Origin: Betaproteobacteria bacterium
Lineage (GTDB): Bacteria > Pseudomonadota > Gammaproteobacteria > Burkholderiales > Burkholderiaceae_C
NCBI GenBank assembly: GCA_016704535.1
Contig: JADIZZ010000023.1
Span: forward strand, 248,001-312,000
Direction of reading: 5' to 3'
Length of the DNA stretch: 64,000 nt
Positions 51,374 to 61,043 of this stretch are shown here, one piece after another (positions within the stretch are counted from its first letter, which is position 1; each line of letters begins with the position of its first letter). Position numbers and translations under genes: made by a program. A model generated the notes under the pieces. It worked only from the letters and a program-made list of their open reading frames with translations, did no database searches and was not told the origin of the DNA.

Positions 51374-51994
51374 ATGACGAAACTCATCGGCCTGACGGCC
51401 CTGGCGCTGGCGCTGGCGCTGGCCGCCATCACTCCCCTGGCACAGGCCCAGGACACTGGGAACTGGATCGTGCGCGGCCGTGCGCTCTATCTGGACTCGG
51501 CCAACAAGGACAGCACCGGTCTGGGCCTGAGCGTGAACAACAAGACCTTTCCCGAGATCGACTTCACGTACTTCTACTCGCCCAACGTGGCCGTGGAGCT
51601 GGTGCTGACCTATCCCCAGAAGCACGACATCCGGTCCAACGGCAACAACATCGGGACCCTGAAGCATCTTCCACCCACGCTCTCCCTGCAGTACCACTTC
51701 ACCGATCTGGGCAGCTTCCGTCCTTACGTCGGTCTGGGCTTGAACTACACGCGCTTCTCCAGCGTCAGCTTCGCGCCAGCCGTGGTGGCCGCTCTCAAGC
51801 CGAGCTTAGAGAAGGACAGTTTCGGCATGTCCCTGCAAGTTGGCGTGGACGTGCCCATGGGTGGCGGCTGGCTGCTCAACTTCGACGTGAAGAAGGTGCG
51901 GCTGGAGACAGATGTCTTCTCCGGCACCACAAAGGCAGGCACCTTCAAGGTCGACCCGACGCTGATCAGCCTGGGCGTGGGCAAGCGCTTCTGA
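51374..51994 (+). CDS. ompW: OmpW-family outer membrane protein
   Basis: A 206-residue protein with a signal peptide (MTKLIGLTALALALALAAITPLAQA) and an eight-stranded barrel pattern: WIVRGRALYL at the first strand, FYSPNVAVELVLTYPQKHDI, LQYHF, FRPYVGLGLNYTRF and a C-terminal phenylalanine (GVGKRF) for outer membrane insertion. OmpW proteins form narrow hydrophobic channels and respond to oxygen and other stresses. GGAG precedes the ATG, and an FNR-like box lies upstream. Confidence 0.93.
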   Translation: MTKLIGLTALALALALAAITPLAQAQDTGNWIVRGRALYLDSANKDSTGLGLSVNNKTFPEIDFTYFYSPNVAVELVLTYPQKHDIRSNGNNIGTLKHLPPTLSLQYHFTDLGSFRPYVGLGLNYTRFSSVSFAPAVVAALKPSLEKDSFGMSLQVGVDVPMGGGWLLNFDVKKVRLETDVFSGTTKAGTFKVDPTLISLGVGKRF

Positions 51995-52023
51995 TGCGCC
52001 TGCGCTGACCGCGCCGCGCGCTT

Positions 52024-52650
52024 TCAGCGTTGCCCGTGCACCGCTGGCCCTGCGCCAGTGGCCGGGCGCTGCCAGGCCACGCCGTCCTCGTTGAGCACGG
52101 CATCCAGCGGCACATCGTGCGGCTCGGCCTGCAACCAGGGCACGTAGCCGAAGCTGTAGGCCAGGCCCACGGTGGTGGGCCGCGGCTGCAGCGTGGCCAG
52201 CGTGCGGTCGTAGAAGCCGCCGCCGTACCCCAGGCGCACGCCGCCGTCGCCGTATCCCACGCACGGCACCAGCAGCAGCGTGGGGTGGAAGACGGGCGTG
52301 TCCTTCGGCTTGGGGATGCCGTAGGCGTCTTCTTCCATCTCGCAGCCCGGGAACCACATCTGGAAGCTGAGCTGCTTGGTCTGCTTGTCTATCACCGGCA
52401 AGCCGATACAGCGTTCCTCATCGGCCTCGGCCCACCGGTAGAGGGCCGGCAGCGCGTCGAACTCCCCCTTGATGGGCCAGTAGGCGCCGATGGCCTTGTC
52501 CTCGCGGCCCATCAGCCACACGCGCAGCACCTCCTGCAGGTGCATGGCGCGCTCGTGACGGTCGATCAGGCTCTGGCGCTCGGCCTGCAGCTGGCGCCGA
52601 AGCGTCTTCTTGTCGCGCGAGGGTTCCAGAGGCGGCATCGTAAAGCTCAT
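52024..52650 (-). CDS. 5-formyltetrahydrofolate cyclo-ligase
   Basis: A 208-residue enzyme returning 5-formyl-THF to the folate pool (YgfA/FAU1 family). The N-terminal KKTLRRQLQAERQSL and the glycine-rich VRLGYGGGFYDRTL near the C-terminus, which binds ATP and substrate, are typical. The ATG at 52650 is chosen. It is divergent from slt across 129 bases. Confidence 0.9.
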   Translation of the reverse strand: MSFTMPPLEPSRDKKTLRRQLQAERQSLIDRHERAMHLQEVLRVWLMGREDKAIGAYWPIKGEFDALPALYRWAEADEERCIGLPVIDKQTKQLSFQMWFPGCEMEEDAYGIPKPKDTPVFHPTLLLVPCVGYGDGGVRLGYGGGFYDRTLATLQPRPTTVGLAYSFGYVPWLQAEPHDVPLDAVLNEDGVAWQRPATGAGPAVHGQR

Positions 52651-52779
52651 CGGCGTATTGTCGCCGGATGGACCCAGCAGTTTCCGTCTGCCGCGCCTGC
52701 GCGCGCGGTGCAAAGGCGGCGTGGCACGACAGCGCCCCACCCGCCGCACGGGGCCGGTGCCTGGGCTAAATTCGCCTGT

Positions 52780-54810
52780 ATGTCTTCCCCGATGCTCTTC
52801 CGTTTGCGCGTGCTCCTTCTGGCGGCAGCCACCTCCTGGGCGCCGCTGGCTTCCGCGCAGTCACCTGGCGGCGACGAAACCGTGCTGCGCGCCCGCGATG
52901 CGCTGGCGAAGAAGGACACCGCGGCGTTGGCCAAGGCACGGGCGGCCGTGCTCCAGACTCGCCACCCGCTGGCGATGTGGGTCGACTACTGGGAGCTGGG
53001 CAATCGCCTGGCCACGGCGCAACAGCCCGAACTCGAAGCCTTCTACGCGCGCTGGCCCGGCACCTATGTCGAAGACCGCCTGCGCAACGACTGGCTGCTG
53101 GAACTGGGTCGGCGCCAGGACTGGGCCAACTTTCGCACCGAGCACCCGCGCTTCCGCATGAACGACGACCGGGTCGTCACCTGCTACGCGCTGTTGACAC
53201 GCCACCTCGACGGCCAGGACGTGCGTGAACCCGCACGCGCGGCCTGGCTCGCGCAGCGCGATGCCGACGACGGCTGCTCGCTGATGGCACGCACGCTCTT
53301 CGAGGCGGGGCGCTTCACCGAAGACGATGTATGGCTCGAATTGCGGATGTCGGTCGAGAACAACCGCCTGCGCGCCGCCCGCGATGCCGCGGCACTGCTG
53401 GGCAAGGCGGCCGAGGCCCGTGTCTTCGAGGCCCTCGACGAACCCCAGCGCACCCTGGCGCGCAGCAATGCCGGTCACGGCGCGCACGGCCACGACCTGT
53501 TGCTGCTGGCCGTGATGCGCCTGGCCGCGGCCGACCCCGATCGCGCCGCCGAGTTGCTGCAGTCGCCAACAGCGCACCGCCTGCCCGTCGCGATGGAGGC
53601 CACTGCCTGGGCGCATCTGGCGCGGCATGCCGCGCTGAGCCATCGCCCGGGCGCAGCCGAACATGCCCGCCACGCCTGGCGCCTGTGGGACCGCAACCAC
53701 CCACCCGGCACGCAGCCCGGCTGGAGCGAAGAGCTGCTGGCCTGGCACGTCCGCGCCGCGCTGCGCGAGCCGGCCCGTGAGCCTCGGCGGTGGCCACTGA
53801 TCGCCCGCGCCATCGAGGCCATGCCACCGGCCGAGCAGGCACGGCCGTCCTGGGTCTACTGGAAGGCCCGCGCGCAGCAGGCACAAGCGAGGCCGGGCGC
53901 GGAGGGCGACGCCGCCCGCGCGGCAGCGCACGCCGCGCTTGCAGGCATCGCGCAGCCGTTCGACTTCTACGGCCTGCTGGCCGCAGAGGAACTGGGCCAG
54001 CCCTTCAAGCTGCCCGCTGCCGCCACCGCGCCCAGCCCGGCGGAACGCGAGGCCGTGCGCGGCCAGCCGGGCTTGGCCCGGGCCCTGCAGCTCATCGCGC
54101 TGGGCCTGCGCAGCGAAGGCGTGCGCGAGTGGAACTTCACGCTGCGCGGCCTGCAAGAACGCGAGCTGCTCGCCGCTGCACAGTGGGCCTGCGAACGGGC
54201 CGTCTGGGACCGCTGCATCAACACCAGCGACCGCAGCCGCACCGAGATCGACGCCGGCCAGCGCTACCCGCTGGCGTTCCGCGAGCAGATCATGACCACC
54301 GCGCAGGCCACGGGGCTGGACGCTGCGGTACTGTTCGGTCTGATCCGCCAGGAATCGCGCTTCATCACCGATGCGCGCTCGGCCGTCGGCGCGTCGGGGC
54401 TGATGCAGCTGATGCCGGCCACCGCACGCTGGACGGCGAAGAAGGTCGGCTTGGACTTCAAGCCCGGCATGGTCAACGACCCGCAGGTCAACCTGCAGCT
54501 CGGCGCGGCCTACCTCAAGCGGGTGCTCGACGACTTCGGCGGCTCGCTGGCGATGGCCACCGCAGCCTACAACGCCGGCCCCGGTCGGCCTCGCCGCTGG
54601 CGCGAGGGCGGCGTCGTGATGGAGCCCGCGGCCTGGGCCGAAAGCATCCCGTTCAACGAAACCCGCGACTACGTGCAGAAGGTGCTGACCAACAGCGTAG
54701 CCTACGCGGCACTGCTGGGCGCGACAGCGCCGACGCTGAAAGAGCGCCTGGGCGCGCCCATCGGTCCGCGCACGCCCAACGCCACCACGCCCGACCGCGA
54801 CCTTCCCTGA
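52780..54810 (+). CDS. slt: Soluble lytic murein transglycosylase
   Basis: A 676-residue periplasmic enzyme cleaving peptidoglycan to anhydromuropeptides. A signal peptide (MSSPMLFRLRVLLLAAATSWAPLASA) is followed by the long superhelical U and L domains and a C-terminal catalytic domain with the catalytic glutamate in GLIRQESRFI, SAVGASGLMQLMPATA and AYNAGPGRPRRW. The ATG at 52780 is eight bases after TAAATT, a -10-like hexamer, so the message may be leaderless. NDUFA9-like, GST and cca genes follow in the same direction. Confidence 0.95.
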   Translation: MSSPMLFRLRVLLLAAATSWAPLASAQSPGGDETVLRARDALAKKDTAALAKARAAVLQTRHPLAMWVDYWELGNRLATAQQPELEAFYARWPGTYVEDRLRNDWLLELGRRQDWANFRTEHPRFRMNDDRVVTCYALLTRHLDGQDVREPARAAWLAQRDADDGCSLMARTLFEAGRFTEDDVWLELRMSVENNRLRAARDAAALLGKAAEARVFEALDEPQRTLARSNAGHGAHGHDLLLLAVMRLAAADPDRAAELLQSPTAHRLPVAMEATAWAHLARHAALSHRPGAAEHARHAWRLWDRNHPPGTQPGWSEELLAWHVRAALREPAREPRRWPLIARAIEAMPPAEQARPSWVYWKARAQQAQARPGAEGDAARAAAHAALAGIAQPFDFYGLLAAEELGQPFKLPAAATAPSPAEREAVRGQPGLARALQLIALGLRSEGVREWNFTLRGLQERELLAAAQWACERAVWDRCINTSDRSRTEIDAGQRYPLAFREQIMTTAQATGLDAAVLFGLIRQESRFITDARSAVGASGLMQLMPATARWTAKKVGLDFKPGMVNDPQVNLQLGAAYLKRVLDDFGGSLAMATAAYNAGPGRPRRWREGGVVMEPAAWAESIPFNETRDYVQKVLTNSVAYAALLGATAPTLKERLGAPIGPRTPNATTPDRDLP

Positions 54811-54830
54811 ATGCCCCCGAAGAAGAACGC

Positions 54831-55790
54831 ATGAGCAGCATCCTCGTCCTTGGCGGTACCGGCTTCGTCGGCCGCGTCGTCTGCGAACACCTCGCCGAAC
54901 GCTGCAACAGCGGGCAGATCACCGTGCCCACACGCCGCGCAGCCCACGGCAACGCCGTGCGCCTGCTGCCCACCGTGCAGGTGGTGCAGGGCAACGTGCA
55001 CGACGAAGCCACGCTGGTTCGCCTGGTGGCCGGCCACGATGCGGTGATCAACCTGGTAGCCATCCTGCACGGCAGCCCGGCCGCTTTCGACCACGTGCAC
55101 GTGCAGCTGCCGCGACGGCTGGCGCAGGCTTGCCGCGACGCCGGCGTGCGCCGGCTGCTGCACGTCAGCGCCCTGGGCGTGGGCAAGGACGTCGCCTCGG
55201 CACCGTCGAATTACCTGCGCAGCAAGACCGCGGGTGAACACGTGCTGGAACAGGCCGGGCTGCAGTTGACGATGTTCCGGCCGTCGGTGATCTTCGGTGC
55301 CGAAGATGCCTTCCTCAACCTGTTCGCCAAGCTGCAGGCGCTGGCACCCGTCATGCCCCTGGCCGGCAGCGACGCGCGCTTCCAGCCGGTGTGGGTGGAC
55401 GACGTGGCGCGCGCCATCGTCACTGCACTCGACCGCGCCGACACCATCGGCAAGACCTACGAATGCACCGGCCCCAGCGTCTACACACTTTCGGAACTCG
55501 TGCGCCTGGCCGGACGTTGGTCAGGCCACGAGCGGCCGCAGATCCCGCTGCCCAAGTTCGTAGGCCGGCTGCAGGCGCTGGCGATGGAGCTGCTGCCCGG
55601 CCAACCGCTGATGTCGCGCGACAACGTCGACAGCATGAGGCTGCCGAATATCGCCAGCGGCCAGTTGCCGGGGCTGGCGGCCTTGGGCATCACGCCCACC
55701 GCGCTGGAAGCGGTGGCCCCGGGCTACCTGGGCCGGCAGCACGGGCGCGCACGGCTCGAAAAGCTGCGCGCCGGTGCCGGGCGCGAGTAA
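54831..55790 (+). CDS. NDUFA9-like NAD(P)-binding protein
   Basis: A 319-residue atypical short-chain dehydrogenase. The dinucleotide motif VLGGTGFVGRVVCEHL is at the N-terminus; NYLRSKTAGEHVL contains the YxxxK-like segment, and FRPSVIFG and PVWVDDVARAI are typical of the NDUFA9/complex I-associated group. Substrate and role are uncertain; some relatives act in quinone or membrane complexes. It lies 20 bases after slt and 31 before a GST gene. Confidence 0.87.
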   Translation: MSSILVLGGTGFVGRVVCEHLAERCNSGQITVPTRRAAHGNAVRLLPTVQVVQGNVHDEATLVRLVAGHDAVINLVAILHGSPAAFDHVHVQLPRRLAQACRDAGVRRLLHVSALGVGKDVASAPSNYLRSKTAGEHVLEQAGLQLTMFRPSVIFGAEDAFLNLFAKLQALAPVMPLAGSDARFQPVWVDDVARAIVTALDRADTIGKTYECTGPSVYTLSELVRLAGRWSGHERPQIPLPKFVGRLQALAMELLPGQPLMSRDNVDSMRLPNIASGQLPGLAALGITPTALEAVAPGYLGRQHGRARLEKLRAGAGRE

Positions 55791-55821
55791 CCTGCACAGA
55801 ACAAGACTGGAGCCTGCAGAC

Positions 55822-56499
55822 ATGCATCTGGTGATCGGCAACAAGAACTACTCGTCGTGGTCGATGCGGCCCTGGGTGCTGATGAAGCAGCTGGGCATGC
55901 CCTTCGAGGAACGAAAGCTGCGTTTCGACTTCACGCCCGGCTCGGCCTTCCGGCGCGAGCTGGCGAACTTCTCGCCCTCGGGCAAGGTGCCGGTGCTGCT
56001 GGACGACGACTTCGCGGTGTGGGACTCGCTGGCCATCATCGAGTACCTGCACGACAAGTTCCCCGGCCACGGCGTGTGGCCCGAGGGCATGCGTGAGCGC
56101 GCCCGTGCACGCAGCCTGGCGGCCGAGATGCACAGCGGCTTCGGCGCGCTGCGCAGCCACTGCCCGATGAACATCGAGGCCGCGCTGCCCGACGTTGGCG
56201 CGCGCATCTGGGCCGAACACCCCGAAGTGCGCAACGACGTGGCGCGCATCGAAGGCATGTGGGCCGAGGCGCTGCTGCAAAGCGGCGGTCCCTTCCTATT
56301 CGGCGCCTTCTGCGCCGCGGACGCGATGTTCGCGCCCGTGTGCATGCGGCTGCGCACCTACGCGCTGCCGATGCCGCCCACCACCACCGCCTACATCGCC
56401 CACGTGGCGGCCGCGCCCGGCGTGCGCGCCTGGGTGGTGGACGCGCTGGCCGAGCAGGACTTCCTCGACTTCGATGAACCCTACCGCAAGCACCGCTAG
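55822..56499 (+). CDS. Glutathione S-transferase family protein
   Basis: A 225-residue GST with an N-terminal thioredoxin-like domain (VIGNKNYSSWSMRPWVLMKQLG, then SGKVPVLLDDDFAVWDSLAIIEYL) and a helical C-terminal domain (LFGAFCAADAMFAPVCMRL). The serine-rich NYSSWSMRPW segment holds the expected catalytic serine. The electrophilic substrate is unknown. The ATG at 55822 is preceded by GGAG. Confidence 0.92.
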   Translation: MHLVIGNKNYSSWSMRPWVLMKQLGMPFEERKLRFDFTPGSAFRRELANFSPSGKVPVLLDDDFAVWDSLAIIEYLHDKFPGHGVWPEGMRERARARSLAAEMHSGFGALRSHCPMNIEAALPDVGARIWAEHPEVRNDVARIEGMWAEALLQSGGPFLFGAFCAADAMFAPVCMRLRTYALPMPPTTTAYIAHVAAAPGVRAWVVDALAEQDFLDFDEPYRKHR

Positions 56500-56528
56500 G
56501 GCCGGCGGCGCGACGGTGTGATGGCGAG

Positions 56529-57764
56529 GTGCCACTGAAGCTCTACGTCGTCGGCGGTGCGGTGCGCGACGCGCTGCTAGGCCTGCCGCACACCGACCGC
56601 GACTGGGTGGCCGTGGGCGCCACGCCCGAGGAACTGCTGACGCTCGGCTACAAGCCCGTCGGCAAGGACTTCCCCGTCTTCCTGCATCCGCACACCGGCG
56701 AAGAGGTGGCGCTGGCGCGCACCGAACGCAAGACCGCGCCGGGCTACCGCGGCTTTGCCATCCACGCCGCGCCGGGCGTGACGCTGGAAGACGACCTGCT
56801 GCGCCGCGACCTCACCATCAACGCCATCGCGCAGGCCGAGGACGGCACGCTGATCGACCCCCACGGCGGCGAGCGCGACCTGGCAGCGCGCGTGCTGCGG
56901 CATGTGTCCGACGCCTTCGTCGAAGACCCGGTGCGTCTGCTGCGCCTGGCGCGGCTGGCGGCGCGTTTTCCCGAGTTCACGCTCGCGCCGGAAACCGCAG
57001 CGCTCCTGCGGCACATGGTCGACGAAGGCGAGGTCGACCACCTGGTGCCCGAGCGGGTGTGGCAGGAACTGGCCCGCGGGCTGATGGCACAGCGCCCGAG
57101 TCGCATGTTCGACGTGCTGCGCGGCTGCGGCGCGTTGGCGCGCCTGCTGCCCGAGGTGAACCGCCTTTGGGGCGTGCCGCAGCCACCGGCGCACCACCCC
57201 GAGGTCGACACTGGCCTGCACCTGATGCTGGTGCTGGACGAAGCCGCGCGCGAGGACGCCCCGCTGCCGGTGCGCTGGGCCTGCCTGTGCCACGACCTGG
57301 GCAAGGGCACGACGCCGCGTGACCAGTGGCCACGCCACATCGGCCACGAAAGCCGCAGCGCGAAGATGGCCGCCGCGCTGGCCGAGCGGCTGCGGGTGCC
57401 CAACGACTGCCGCGAACTGGCCGACGTGGTGGCGCGTGAACACGGCCACGTGCACGCCAGCGACGCCTTGAGCGCGGCGGCGCTGGTGCGGCTGTTCGAG
57501 CGCTGCGACGCACTGCGCCGGCCCGAACGTTTTGCCCAGGTGCTGCAGGCCTGCGCCTGCGACGCGCGGGGCCGCACCGGGCTGGAGCACCGGCCCTATG
57601 CGCCCGCGCTGCGCCTGCCGACCCTGCTGGACGCAGCGCGCGGCATCGACAGTGCCACGGTGGCCACCGCCGCGATGGCACGGGGCCGCCAGGGCCCGGA
57701 AATCGGTGCCGCGGTGCACACGGCGCGCGCCGAGGCGGTGGCCGCGCGGCTGGCCGTGGCCTGA
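56529..57764 (+). CDS. cca: Multifunctional CCA-adding enzyme (tRNA nucleotidyltransferase)
   Basis: A 411-residue class II nucleotidyltransferase that builds or repairs the CCA end of tRNA. LYVVGGAVRDALLGLPHTDRDWV holds the GGxVRD motif and catalytic aspartates; RTERK and DLLRRDLTINAIAQ follow; the HD domain with HDLGKG and HIGHESRS (about residues 230-290) gives phosphatase activity, as in the Escherichia coli enzyme. The start is a GTG; the only nearby ATG (56521) is out of frame. Confidence 0.96.
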   Translation: MPLKLYVVGGAVRDALLGLPHTDRDWVAVGATPEELLTLGYKPVGKDFPVFLHPHTGEEVALARTERKTAPGYRGFAIHAAPGVTLEDDLLRRDLTINAIAQAEDGTLIDPHGGERDLAARVLRHVSDAFVEDPVRLLRLARLAARFPEFTLAPETAALLRHMVDEGEVDHLVPERVWQELARGLMAQRPSRMFDVLRGCGALARLLPEVNRLWGVPQPPAHHPEVDTGLHLMLVLDEAAREDAPLPVRWACLCHDLGKGTTPRDQWPRHIGHESRSAKMAAALAERLRVPNDCRELADVVAREHGHVHASDALSAAALVRLFERCDALRRPERFAQVLQACACDARGRTGLEHRPYAPALRLPTLLDAARGIDSATVATAAMARGRQGPEIGAAVHTARAEAVAARLAVA

Positions 57765-57774
57765 GGCGCCACGC

Positions 57775-59346
57775 TCAGCCCGCCGCCACCACGCGGTCGC
57801 GGCCGGCGAACTTCGCCGCGTACAGGCGCCGATCGGCCAGCGAGAACAGCGCCGTGGCGGCCGGCGCCTCCACCGCGCCGGCCACGCCGATGCTGACGCT
57901 GACCTTCAGCCCCGCGGCCACGACGCCCCAGGCTTCGGCGGCGATGGCGCTGCGCAGACGCTCGGCCACGGCAATGGCCGCTTCGAATTCGACACCGGCC
58001 AGCGCCAGCACGAATTCCTCGCCACCGTAGCGCACCGCCAGGTCGGCTTCGCGGCAGCTGCGTTCGACCAGCCGCGCCACGCGGCGCAGCACCTCGTCGC
58101 CGGTGGCGTGGCCAAAGGTGTCGTTGACCCACTTGAAGTGGTCCAGGTCCATCAGCAGCACGGTCAGCGGCACACCCTGCTCGGCACGCGGCAGCTGGCC
58201 GTCCATCCACAGTTCCAGCGCGCGGCGGTTGGCCAGCCCGGTCAGCGGGTCCTGCGTGGCGTGGCGTGCCCACTGGCTGGTGAGCCGGGCCAGTTCGATG
58301 CGCAATTCCCGCTGCACGACGGCCGCGCGCGCCGCAGCGTCGGACTTGCGGCGTTCGATCTCGCGCACACGCCGCAGCGCGGCCAGCGCCGCAGCGGGGT
58401 CACCGCAGGCTTCCTCGGCTTCGCTCAGGCCTTCCAGGGCTTCCTGCAGGTCGTCCAGCGAGCCGGCCTCTTCCAGCAGCGCCACGGCGCGCAGGAAACC
58501 GTCGCGCGCCGCGGCCACGTCGCCCAGGGCCAGGTGGCTGCGCCCGAGCTTGCTCACGCACAGGCCTTCGTTGGGGCGCATGCCCAGGGCGCGGTAGGCG
58601 GGCTCCAGCGTCCGCAGTTCGGCGATGGCCTCGGCGTGGCGGCCCAGTTCGGCCAGCGTGATGGCCAGGTTGCCGCGCGCCATGACGTGCACGCGGCGCT
58701 GGACGTCGGCTGCCGTGGTTTCGGCCAGGGCCTGCCATTCGGGCAGCGTGGCCTGCAGCGTGTCGCGGCGCTCGGCCGAGCCGGCGGGCAGTGAGTCGCT
58801 GAGCCGATTGCGGACGTTGATGGACGACAGCCGGGCGCCGGCACGGTCGGCCGGGCTGCCGTGCACACGCAGCAGTGCCTCGGCCTCGTCCAGGCAGGAC
58901 ATCGCATGGTGATGGCGCCCGACCAGCGAGCAGCAGATGCCGATGTTGCGCAGTACCTGCGCCACCCGCAGCGGCTGGCCCGATTCGCGTGCCAGCACCT
59001 CGGCCTGTTCCAGCGTGGCGATGGCCGTGGCGTGGTCGCCCACCAGGCGCAGCGCGGTGGCCAGGCGGGTCAGCGCGTCGCACTCGCCGTCGCGTGCGGC
59101 GGCGGTGGCCGCGGCATCGCCATCGGCCGTGGCCACCATCTGGAAGCACTCCCGTGCGGCGGCCGCGGCGCGCAGGCTTTCCGTCGCGTCGCCGGCCAGC
59201 GCGTCTACGGCCGACAACACCAGCAGCATCTGCCCACGTTCGACGCCGTCCAGCACCGGCAGCGCCGCACGGGCGGCGGCGCGTGCAGCGTCCATCTCGC
59301 CGCGGTCGGCGAGGGCCTGGACGGATTCGGGGGTGGCGGGCTTCAT
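57775..59346 (-). CDS. TPR-containing diguanylate cyclase (GGDEF)
   Basis: A 523-residue soluble protein. The first 340 residues are TPR-like helical repeats (for example ALRLVGDHATAIATLEQAEVLA and NEGLCVSKLGRSHLALGDVAAA), then a coiled-coil linker (RRVREIERRKSDAAARAAVVQREL) and a GGDEF domain with DPLTGLANRRAL, LLMDLDHFKWVND and the active-site GGEEF. The inhibitory RxxD site (READ) lies five residues before GGEEF, so product inhibition is expected. No signal peptide or membrane segment is seen. What the TPR region senses is unknown. It converges on cca. Confidence 0.93.
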   Translation of the reverse strand: MKPATPESVQALADRGEMDAARAAARAALPVLDGVERGQMLLVLSAVDALAGDATESLRAAAAARECFQMVATADGDAAATAAARDGECDALTRLATALRLVGDHATAIATLEQAEVLARESGQPLRVAQVLRNIGICCSLVGRHHHAMSCLDEAEALLRVHGSPADRAGARLSSINVRNRLSDSLPAGSAERRDTLQATLPEWQALAETTAADVQRRVHVMARGNLAITLAELGRHAEAIAELRTLEPAYRALGMRPNEGLCVSKLGRSHLALGDVAAARDGFLRAVALLEEAGSLDDLQEALEGLSEAEEACGDPAAALAALRRVREIERRKSDAAARAAVVQRELRIELARLTSQWARHATQDPLTGLANRRALELWMDGQLPRAEQGVPLTVLLMDLDHFKWVNDTFGHATGDEVLRRVARLVERSCREADLAVRYGGEEFVLALAGVEFEAAIAVAERLRSAIAAEAWGVVAAGLKVSVSIGVAGAVEAPAATALFSLADRRLYAAKFAGRDRVVAAG

Positions 59347-59362
59347 CGGCAAAGGGCGCACC

Positions 59363-60823
59363 TTACCGCAAGGCCGAGCCGGCGCCGCGGCGCGACAAGA
59401 CCCACAGTCCGGCGAAACACAGCGCACCGTTGAGCAGCAGCAATTCCAGCCCCAGCTGCCAGGCGCCGAAGAGTGCTTGCTGGTGGGTGTCGATCAGCCA
59501 GCACAGCGCCGGTGCGGCCAGCGCCACTGCGGGCACCCAGCGGTCGTTCACGTCCCGGTGCGTCAGCACGCCGAAGGCAAACAACCCCAGCAGCGGGCCG
59601 TAGGTGTAGGCCGCGATCTTCAGGATGAGGCCGATCATGCTCGGGTCGTCCAGCGCCTTGAAGCCCATCACCAGCGCCATGAACAGCGCCGCGAAACCCA
59701 GGTGCACACGCCGGCGCACCCGCGTGCGTTTCGCCTCGTCCCAGTCAGCGCGTTTGTGCAGGCCCAGCAGGTCGATGCAGAAGCTGCTGGTGAGTGCGGT
59801 GAGCGCGCCGTCGGCGCTGGGAAACAGCGCCGAGATCAGCGCGATGACGAAGAGCACCTGCACCGCGACGGGCAGCCAGCCCAGCACCACGGCGGGGAAG
59901 AGCCGGTCGCCCGCCACCTGCAGCCCCACCGTGGGCGCAAACAGCGCCAGCAGCCCGCCGAGGTAGAGGAAGAGCGAGACCACCGCCAGCAGCACGAACG
60001 AGAGCACGACGACGTTCTTCTGCGAATCGCGCAGGCGCTTCACCGAGATGTTCTTCTGCATCATTTCCTGGTCCAGCCCGGTCATCGCGATGGCGATGAA
60101 GGCGCCGGCCAGCATCTGCTTCAGCCACCAGGTCTTGGCGTATGGGTCGGTGCCGAAGACGGTGGCGATGCCACGTTCCTGCATCTGCGCCAGGCTGCCG
60201 GCCACGGTGAGGTCGAGCTTGCCCAGCAGGAACCACGTGCACACGCCCAGACCCAGCAGCATGCCGGCGGTCTGCAGCGTGTCGGTGAAGACGATCGTGC
60301 GCACGCCGCCTTCCACCGTGTACAGCAGCACCATCAGCAGGATGACGGCGGCCGTCAGCCAGAAGGGCAGGCCGAAGGCGTCGAGGATGGTGTCCTGCAG
60401 CACCCGCACCACCAGGTACAGCCGCGCCGTGGCCCCCAGCGTGCGCGAGACGACGAAGATGGCCGCGCCGGTGCGGTAGCTGCGCGGGCCCAGGCGGTGC
60501 TCGAGGTAGCCGTAGATCGAGGTCAGGCCGTGGCGGTAGTACAGCGGCAGCAGCACGAAGGCCACCACCAGATAGCCCAGCACGTGGCCGAGCACGATCT
60601 GCAGGTAGGTGAACTGCGTCAGCCCCACCGCGCCGGGCACGCTGACGAAGGTCACGCCCGACAGCGAGGTGCCCACCATGCCGAAGGCCACCAGCGGCCA
60701 GGGGCTGTTGCGGCTGCCGATGAAGAAGGCCTCGTTGTCGGCGCGGCGCGAGGTCCACCCCGCCACCAGCAGCAGCAGCGCGAAGTAGCCGAGCACGCAG
60801 CCCAGCAGGACGGGCGCCGACAT
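59363..60823 (-). CDS. Sodium:solute symporter family protein
   Basis: A 486-residue membrane protein of the SSS (LeuT-fold) family with about thirteen helices. Visible are FFIGSRNSPWPLVAFGMVGTSLSG, where the unwound first helix has the GTSLSG substrate motif, and FTDTLQTAGMLLG plus SALFPSADGALTALTSS for sodium binding. The substrate is unknown. It follows the DUF2905 gene by 12 bases and is read toward the diguanylate cyclase. Confidence 0.92.
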   Translation of the reverse strand: MSAPVLLGCVLGYFALLLLVAGWTSRRADNEAFFIGSRNSPWPLVAFGMVGTSLSGVTFVSVPGAVGLTQFTYLQIVLGHVLGYLVVAFVLLPLYYRHGLTSIYGYLEHRLGPRSYRTGAAIFVVSRTLGATARLYLVVRVLQDTILDAFGLPFWLTAAVILLMVLLYTVEGGVRTIVFTDTLQTAGMLLGLGVCTWFLLGKLDLTVAGSLAQMQERGIATVFGTDPYAKTWWLKQMLAGAFIAIAMTGLDQEMMQKNISVKRLRDSQKNVVVLSFVLLAVVSLFLYLGGLLALFAPTVGLQVAGDRLFPAVVLGWLPVAVQVLFVIALISALFPSADGALTALTSSFCIDLLGLHKRADWDEAKRTRVRRRVHLGFAALFMALVMGFKALDDPSMIGLILKIAAYTYGPLLGLFAFGVLTHRDVNDRWVPAVALAAPALCWLIDTHQQALFGAWQLGLELLLLNGALCFAGLWVLSRRGAGSALR

Positions 60824-60835
60824 CCTTGGCGGGCG

Positions 60836-61027
60836 CTACAGGAGCATGCCGATGAGCATGGCAATGACGCTCAGCACCACCGAACTCGCTAAGGGCAGGT
60901 ACCAGTCGCGCCCGCGCACGCGGAAGCTGAAGTCGCCGGGCAGCTTGCCCAGCCCGATCTGGCGCAGCCAGCCCTGCAGGCCGTTGAAGACCAGGCAGGC
61001 GAGCAGGAAGACGAGCAGCCAGCGCAT
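60836..61027 (-). CDS. Small DUF2905 membrane protein
   Basis: A 63-residue protein with two membrane segments (WLLVFLLACLVFNGL and LPLASSVVLSVIAMLIGMLL) joined by GLGKLPGDFSFRVRGRDWYLPL, the signature of DUF2905. Function unknown. The ATG at 61027 is chosen because the open frame upstream overlaps the MidA gene. Confidence 0.85.
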   Translation of the reverse strand: MRWLLVFLLACLVFNGLQGWLRQIGLGKLPGDFSFRVRGRDWYLPLASSVVLSVIAMLIGMLL

Positions 61028-61043
61028 CGGGTTCAGCTGCCGC

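Noticed and set aside
52651..52779. 6S RNA gene next to the 5-formyl-THF cyclo-ligase gene, as in enterobacteria
   Set aside because: The gap is only 129 bases and shows no long imperfect hairpin.
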